Positions 60,306 to 64,000 of a stretch of DNA of 64,000 nucleotides are shown here, in pieces. Made by a program: the position numbers and the translations under genes. The notes beneath the pieces were generated by a model that did not search any database, had not been told where the DNA came from, and saw only the letters and a program-made list of their open reading frames with translations. How positions within the stretch are numbered: the stretch's first letter is position 1; each line of letters starts with the position of its first letter. The DNA is from Stenotrophomonas sp. 24(2023) (GTDB taxonomy: Bacteria > Pseudomonadota > Gammaproteobacteria > Xanthomonadales > Xanthomonadaceae): contig NZ_CP133160.1 in the NCBI RefSeq assembly GCF_030913365.1, positions 2,828,001-2,892,000 of the forward strand, in the 5' to 3' direction.

Positions 60306-60845
60306 TCAGACGGCCTGCATCCACGCCGGCGTGAGCGTGGCGATGCGCGCATACACCGGGCATCCTTCATGGTGCGCACCGGGCAGGTAGCCCAGGCTCA
60401 TCAGGAACTCGCCGGTGATTTCCCCGCCGGTGAAGCGGAAGGTCTTCTTGAACAGCTTCACCCACTCGGCCTTGCTGCGCGGGTGGTGTGCGTCCAGCCA
60501 CGCGGCGAAGCTGCCATGGCTGGCACGCAGGCCCTGGATGACCTGGGCGTTGTGGATGGCCGCCAGCACCTTCAACCGGTTGCGGATGATGCCCGCATCG
60601 GACAGCAGGCGCTCGATGTCCTGCTCGGCGTAGCGGGCCACGCGGTCCACCTCGAATCCCTCGTAGGCGCGGCGGAAGCCCTCGCGCTTCTTCAGGATGG
60701 TTTCCCAGCTCAGCCCGGCCTGGTTGATTTCCAGCACCAGCCGCTCGAACAGCTCGCGCTCGTCGCGCTGCGGGAAGCCGTACTCGTGGGCGTGGTAGTA
60801 ATCGTGCACCGGGTGGCCCGGGGCGATGCTGCAGTAACCGGACAC
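60306..60845 (-). CDS. tag: DNA-3-methyladenine glycosylase I
   Basis: Base-excision repair enzyme that removes 3-methyladenine. A 179-residue Tag-family protein: Cys5 (SGYCS), His near 17 (DYYHAHEYG), the QAGLSWETILKKREGFR helix, DAGIIRNRLKVLAAI and the C-terminal HHEGCPVY, which together supply the zinc ligands (Cys, His, His, Cys). GTG start at 60845 with GAGGAG 6 bp upstream. The end of the family (after the HEGC motif) is slightly different from E. coli Tag. Confidence 0.88.
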   Translation of the reverse strand: MSGYCSIAPGHPVHDYYHAHEYGFPQRDERELFERLVLEINQAGLSWETILKKREGFRRAYEGFEVDRVARYAEQDIERLLSDAGIIRNRLKVLAAIHNAQVIQGLRASHGSFAAWLDAHHPRSKAEWVKLFKKTFRFTGGEITGEFLMSLGYLPGAHHEGCPVYARIATLTPAWMQAV

Positions 60846-60923
60846 CGGCAACTCCTCTGGCAAGGGCCGTTCATTATGCGCGCCATGCGGGCGAATGCCG
60901 TGGCCAGCGGCTAGAATGGCGGC

Positions 60924-61490
60924 ATGTCCGTGACCTCGACCTCCCTCGCCGATCACCTGCTGGTGGCATTGCCCTCGCTGACCGAGGCGCCGTTCGCCCG
61001 CAGCGTCGCGCTGATCTGCCAGCACGACGGCAACGGGGCGATGGGCGTGGTGGTCAACCAGCCCTCCGAGTACACCGTGGGCGAGGTGCTGGCCCAGATG
61101 GACATCCGCACCAGCGACGAGCGCCTGCGCAGCCGCATGGTGCTCAACGGCGGCCCGGTGCACCCCGAGCGTGGCTTTGTCATTCACGACGATGCGCGCG
61201 AATGGGATTCCAGCCTGGCGGTGGGCGAGGGGCTGTATCTGACCACCTCGCGCGACATCCTCGAGGCGATGGCCCGCGGCGAAGGCCCGGCCAACGCCCT
61301 GGTCACCCTGGGCTGTGCGGGCTGGGGCGCTGGCCAGCTGGAAGGCGAACTGGCCGAGAACAGCTGGCTGACCGTACCGGCCGATGCCGGCATCCTGTTC
61401 GATGTCCCGCTGGAAGAACGCTGGCAGGGGGCCGCCGCCCGCATCGGCGTGGACCTGTTCCGGCTGACCGATTACAGCGGCCATGTCTGA
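60924..61490 (+). CDS. yqgE: YqgE/AlgH family protein
   Basis: A 188-residue protein of unknown activity, found next to ruvX and pyrB in many gammaproteobacteria. Seen: [50 protein letters not shown] and [14 protein letters not shown]. The start is 16 bp after a GGCATG region upstream; it overlaps ruvX by 8 bp. Early reports linked AlgH to alginate regulation, but no mechanism is known. Confidence 0.93.
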   Translation: MSVTSTSLADHLLVALPSLTEAPFARSVALICQHDGNGAMGVVVNQPSEYTVGEVLAQMDIRTSDERLRSRMVLNGGPVHPERGFVIHDDAREWDSSLAVGEGLYLTTSRDILEAMARGEGPANALVTLGCAGWGAGQLEGELAENSWLTVPADAGILFDVPLEERWQGAAARIGVDLFRLTDYSGHV

Positions 61491-61950
61491 GCCGGCCGCT
61501 CTGCGCCGCGATGGCACCGTGCTCGGCTTCGATGTCGGCTCGCGCCGTATCGGCGTGGCCATCGGCAGCGCCTTTGCCGCGCATGCGCGGGCGGTGGCCG
61601 TGGTCGACGTGCATGGCAATGGCCCGGACTGGGCCGCCATCGAGCGCCTGCTCAAGGAATGGAAGCCCGACGGCCTGGTGGTGGGCGATCCGCTCACCCT
61701 GGACGGCCAGGACCAACCCAACCGCAAGCGCGCGCAGGGCTTCGCCCGCCAGCTGCGGGAACGCTTCAAGCTGCCGGTGGTGATGATCGACGAGCGTTCC
61801 AGCTCGGTCGAGGCCGCGCGCCGCTTCGCCACCGAGCGCGCCGAAGGGCGCAAGCGCCGCCGTGATGCGGCCGCCCTCGATGCCGTGGCCGCCGCGGTGA
61901 TCATCGACCGCTGGCTGTCATCGCCCGACGACGCCATCCCCATTCCCTGA
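61483..61950 (+). CDS. ruvX: Holliday junction resolvase RuvX (YqgF)
   Basis: A 155-residue RNase H-fold nuclease, linked to 16S rRNA 5' end maturation as well as junction processing. First catalytic Asp in [15 protein letters not shown], then [35 protein letters not shown] and the last Asp in [13 protein letters not shown]. Overlaps yqgE by 8 bp and precedes pyrB by 19 bp. Confidence 0.95.
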   Translation: MSEPAALRRDGTVLGFDVGSRRIGVAIGSAFAAHARAVAVVDVHGNGPDWAAIERLLKEWKPDGLVVGDPLTLDGQDQPNRKRAQGFARQLRERFKLPVVMIDERSSSVEAARRFATERAEGRKRRRDAAALDAVAAAVIIDRWLSSPDDAIPIP

Positions 61951-61969
61951 CCTGCCTGACACCCTCGCC

Positions 61970-62920
61970 ATGACCGCATCGCAACTCGACGCTTCCGGCC
62001 GCCTGCGCCACCTGCTCACCCTTGAGGGCCTGCCCCGCGAGACGTTGCTGCAGTTGCTGGACCGGGCAGGGCAGATCCGCGATGCAGCGGTCGGCCGGGT
62101 CGGCAACAAGCGCCAGGTGCTGGCCGGTTCGGCGGTGTGCACGCTGTTCTTCGAGCCCTCCACCCGCACCCGCAGCTCGTTCCAGCTGGCCGCGCAGCGC
62201 TTGGGCGCGGACGTGCTGAACTTCGATGCGTCCACCTCGTCCACGCGCAAGGGTGAAACCGCCTGCGACACGCTGAAGAACCTGGAAGCGATGGGCGTGC
62301 GTGGCTTCGTGGTGCGCCACCCCGATGACGGCGCGGTAGCCGAACTGGCCGCCGCGGCCGGCGAAGGCACCGCGCTGATCAATGCCGGTGATGGCCGCAG
62401 CGCGCACCCGACCCAGGGCCTGCTGGACATGCTGACCCTGCGCCAGGCCAAGGGCCCGGATTTCTCGAAGCTGAAGGTGGTCATCGTCGGTGACGTGAAG
62501 CATTCGCGGGTGGCCCGCACCGACCTGCATGCGCTGCGCACGCTGGGCGTGGGCGAGATCCGCGTGTGTGGCCCGCAGTCGCTGCTGCCGGACGATGAAA
62601 CCCTCAAGGGCTGCATCGTCGGCCAGGATTTCGACGCGCTGCTGGAAGGTGCCGACGCGCTGATGATGCTGCGCCTGCAGCGCGAGCGCATGGAAGAAGG
62701 CCTGGTGCCGTCGCTGGAGCAGTACCACGCCGACTATGGCCTGACCAACGACCGCCTGGCCCGCGCCGGCAAGGGCGCGGCGGTACTGCATCCGGGCCCG
62801 ATCAACCGTGGCGTGGAAGTCACTGACGAAGTGGCCGACGGCCCGCAGTCGTGGGTGCTGCGCCAGGTCGCCAACGGCGTTGCCGTGCGCATGGCCGTGC
62901 TGGAAACGCTGCTGGGCTGA
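61970..62920 (+). CDS. pyrB: Aspartate carbamoyltransferase catalytic subunit
   Basis: Second step of pyrimidine synthesis. The 316-residue enzyme shows the carbamoyl-phosphate site FEPSTRTRSSFQLAA, LINAGDGRSAHPTQGLLD, GDVKHSRVARTD and HPGPINRGVEV. No pyrI is adjacent; as in Pseudomonas-type enzymes the subunit may work with a dihydroorotase-like partner encoded elsewhere. Third gene after yqgE and ruvX. Confidence 0.96.
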   Translation: MTASQLDASGRLRHLLTLEGLPRETLLQLLDRAGQIRDAAVGRVGNKRQVLAGSAVCTLFFEPSTRTRSSFQLAAQRLGADVLNFDASTSSTRKGETACDTLKNLEAMGVRGFVVRHPDDGAVAELAAAAGEGTALINAGDGRSAHPTQGLLDMLTLRQAKGPDFSKLKVVIVGDVKHSRVARTDLHALRTLGVGEIRVCGPQSLLPDDETLKGCIVGQDFDALLEGADALMMLRLQRERMEEGLVPSLEQYHADYGLTNDRLARAGKGAAVLHPGPINRGVEVTDEVADGPQSWVLRQVANGVAVRMAVLETLLG

Positions 62921-62930
62921 TCCTGGCAGC

Positions 62931-62986
62931 TGCCAACCTTGGTTGGCGCACGCCCCTCTTTGGTAGATGCCAACCTTGGTTGGCAC
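62931..62986 (+). repeat. REP elements upstream of the RAYT gene
   Basis: Two palindromes built on CCAACCTTGGTTGG: one at 62931-62950, and a full GTAG-headed unit GTAGATGCCAACCTTGGTTG at 62963-62986. They differ from the main SMAG class and match the elements on the other side of the transposase gene. Confidence 0.88.
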
Positions 62987-63051
62987 TGACCTACCCGAAG
63001 CCACGCTGTTTTCCGATGTTCCCGGCACGCATGCCGGGCCATGCTTGCTCC

Positions 63052-63525
63052 ATGCAGAACGTCCGCCTTCTTGTCGGCCGCCATTCCAGCGTCGGCCTCT
63101 CCTACATCCTCACCACGGTCGTGGACGGCCGCGCACCGTTGTTCGCCAACGATGCGGCGGCGCTCCTGGCCCTTGGGGAGTTCCAGAGGCTCGATCAGGA
63201 AGGATTCACGCATTCCATTGCCTATGTGGTCATGCCCGATCACATCCACTGGCTGGTCGAACTGCGCGCAGGGACACTGGAGAATGTGATGAAGCGATTC
63301 AAGTCGCGTACCGCCCTGCAGGCAAACCGGTTGCTGGGGCGGGTTGGGCGTTTCTGGCAGGCCTGCTATCACGACCACGCGATTCGTTCGGACGAGTCGC
63401 TGCACCGGCATGCGATGTATCTGATGGCCAACCCGGTCAGGGCTGGGCTGGCAACGCAGCTGGGGGAGTATCCGCACGCGTGGTGCGCGTGGGAGCTCGG
63501 CACGTCATGTGACGCGCTGGCATAG
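63052..63525 (+). CDS. REP-associated tyrosine transposase (RAYT)
   Basis: A 157-residue Y1/HUH nuclease related to IS200/IS605 transposases. HUH motif MPDHIHWLVEL (His64, His66), the RAYT signature FWQACYHDHAIR (101-112) and the catalytic Tyr123 in HAMYLMANPVRAGL are intact. RAYTs bind and cleave the flanking REP palindromes and are usually single-copy, vertically inherited genes rather than mobile ones. The ATG at 63052 follows a small hairpin at 63021-63038. The frame upstream overlaps pyrB but is not conserved. Confidence 0.92.
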   Translation: MQNVRLLVGRHSSVGLSYILTTVVDGRAPLFANDAAALLALGEFQRLDQEGFTHSIAYVVMPDHIHWLVELRAGTLENVMKRFKSRTALQANRLLGRVGRFWQACYHDHAIRSDESLHRHAMYLMANPVRAGLATQLGEYPHAWCAWELGTSCDALA

Positions 63526-63605
63526 CGCCAACCAAGGTTGGCATCCACCGGCGCGGCATTCGGATCATTTCGGGTGCCCGTGGGCCAACCAAGGTTGGCC
63601 GCTAC
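63523..63605 (-). repeat. REP elements downstream of the RAYT gene
   Basis: Inverted units centred on CCAACCAAGGTTGG at 63523-63547 (which includes the TAG stop of the RAYT gene) and 63583-63605, ending in CTAC, the complement of GTAG. With the upstream pair they bracket the gene in inverted orientation. Confidence 0.86.
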
Positions 63606-63613
63606 CGGAGCTG

Positions 63614-64000
63614 TCAGCGCTTCTGCGCGAACAACCACGTCCACATCGCCGGATCGGCATAGGTGGCATCCCAGGCGTTGTGATTGCCATCGGGGTACTC
63701 GGTGTAACGGACATCGCGCGCATTGGCGGCCTGGAAGGCGGCATGCAGGCGGCGGTCATCGGCGGGCGGTACGACATCATCGCGCGCGCCGTGGAAGATC
63801 CACACCGGGGTGGTTTTCAACCGCGCGGCGATGGCCGTATAGGGATCGGCTTCGTGCTCGACCTGTTCCACGAACAGGGTGGGGCGCACTGCGCGCGGGG
63901 CCAGTACCGCACCGCAGACGGGCACCAGCGCGGCAAAGCGGCCGGGTTGGTCCAACGCGATGTTCCAGGTGCCGTAGCCGCCCATCGACATGCCGGTCAG
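63614..64000 (-). CDS. Alpha/beta hydrolase, C-terminal part (runs off the window)
   Basis: The visible 129 codons are the C-terminal part of a prolyl-oligopeptidase/dienelactone-hydrolase-like enzyme: nucleophile motif TGMSMGGYGTW, acid in IFHGARDDVVPP and His in YPDGNHNAWDA. The N-terminus lies beyond 64000. It resembles the exported hydrolase at 35954-36778 (GFSMGG, VHGDADD), but the two are not close copies. The export signal, if any, is not visible. Confidence 0.85.
   Translation of the reverse strand: MTGMSMGGYGTWNIALDQPGRFAALVPVCGAVLAPRAVRPTLFVEQVEHEADPYTAIAARLKTTPVWIFHGARDDVVPPADDRRLHAAFQAANARDVRYTEYPDGNHNAWDATYADPAMWTWLFAQKR

Overview
The window is GC-rich chromosomal DNA from a gammaproteobacterium of the family Xanthomonadaceae, almost certainly Stenotrophomonas (S. 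maltophilia complex). The strongest markers are many copies of a short palindrome with a GTAG head (GTAGATCCACGCCATGCG and variants), which matches the SMAG family of REP-like elements of S. maltophilia, together with Xanthomonadaceae-type gene order and protein sequences. Most of the window is conserved core genome; the one clearly foreign stretch is about 4.7 kb next to a tRNA-Val gene.

Layout. 1-4.9 kb: 3' part of a giant autotransporter adhesin. 5.0-7.5 kb: SRP RNA (minus strand), a guanidine exporter gene behind a probable guanidine-II riboswitch, a DUF3667 membrane protein, a SMAG cluster and tRNA-Ser(GGA). 7.6-11.0 kb: dnaX-ybaB-recR and a HIT hydrolase. 11.1-15.5 kb (minus): a MoxR ATPase, a DUF58 protein, a TgpA-type transglutaminase and an Slp-like lipoprotein in one overlapping operon. 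15.5-17.9 kb: a GT39 glycosyltransferase with a fused Ig-like domain, and Maf. 18.0-29.3 kb: the fatty-acid cluster yceD-rpmF-fabH-(kinase-like gene)-fabD-fabG-acpP-fabF-pabB-mltG-tmk-holB-pilZ. plsX and pabC are missing from their usual places.

29.5-34.3 kb: tRNA-Val(CAC) followed by a degraded prophage or island with lower GC. Nearly all genes are on the minus strand: a broken tail tape measure gene, a trypsin-like protease, overlapping small genes that include an HTH protein, a winged-helix fragment, and four copies of a 17-bp operator-like dyad. No integrase is visible.

34.5-64 kb: mixed core and accessory genes. There is a DUF6708-like membrane protein, a tautomerase, an arsenic locus (arsH divergent from arsR-arsC-acr3), an MFS transporter with a DeoR regulator, a MocR regulator divergent from an EamA exporter, and an uncharacterised gene pair whose second member carries a PD-(D/E)XK-like signature. 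These are followed by a DUF4105 protein with a lipase-like lipoprotein, an MFS exporter divergent from soxR with a SoxR-type promoter, an SDR divergent from a LysR regulator, a SMAG array, proC-yggS and pilT-pilU. The end of the window holds an aldo/keto reductase, a second LysR regulator, a YitT membrane protein, tag, yqgE-ruvX-pyrB, and a REP-associated tyrosine transposase (RAYT) bracketed by its own class of REP palindromes. The last gene, an alpha/beta hydrolase, runs off the right edge.

The most interesting signals are the PD-(D/E)XK-like gene pair, the operator array with its chain of GTGA-overlapping small genes, the RAYT with cognate REPs, SMAG elements that supply the stop codons of neighbouring genes, the symmetric apparently leaderless arsH/arsR promoters, and the guanidine riboswitch. 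Everything here was read by eye; no database search was run.
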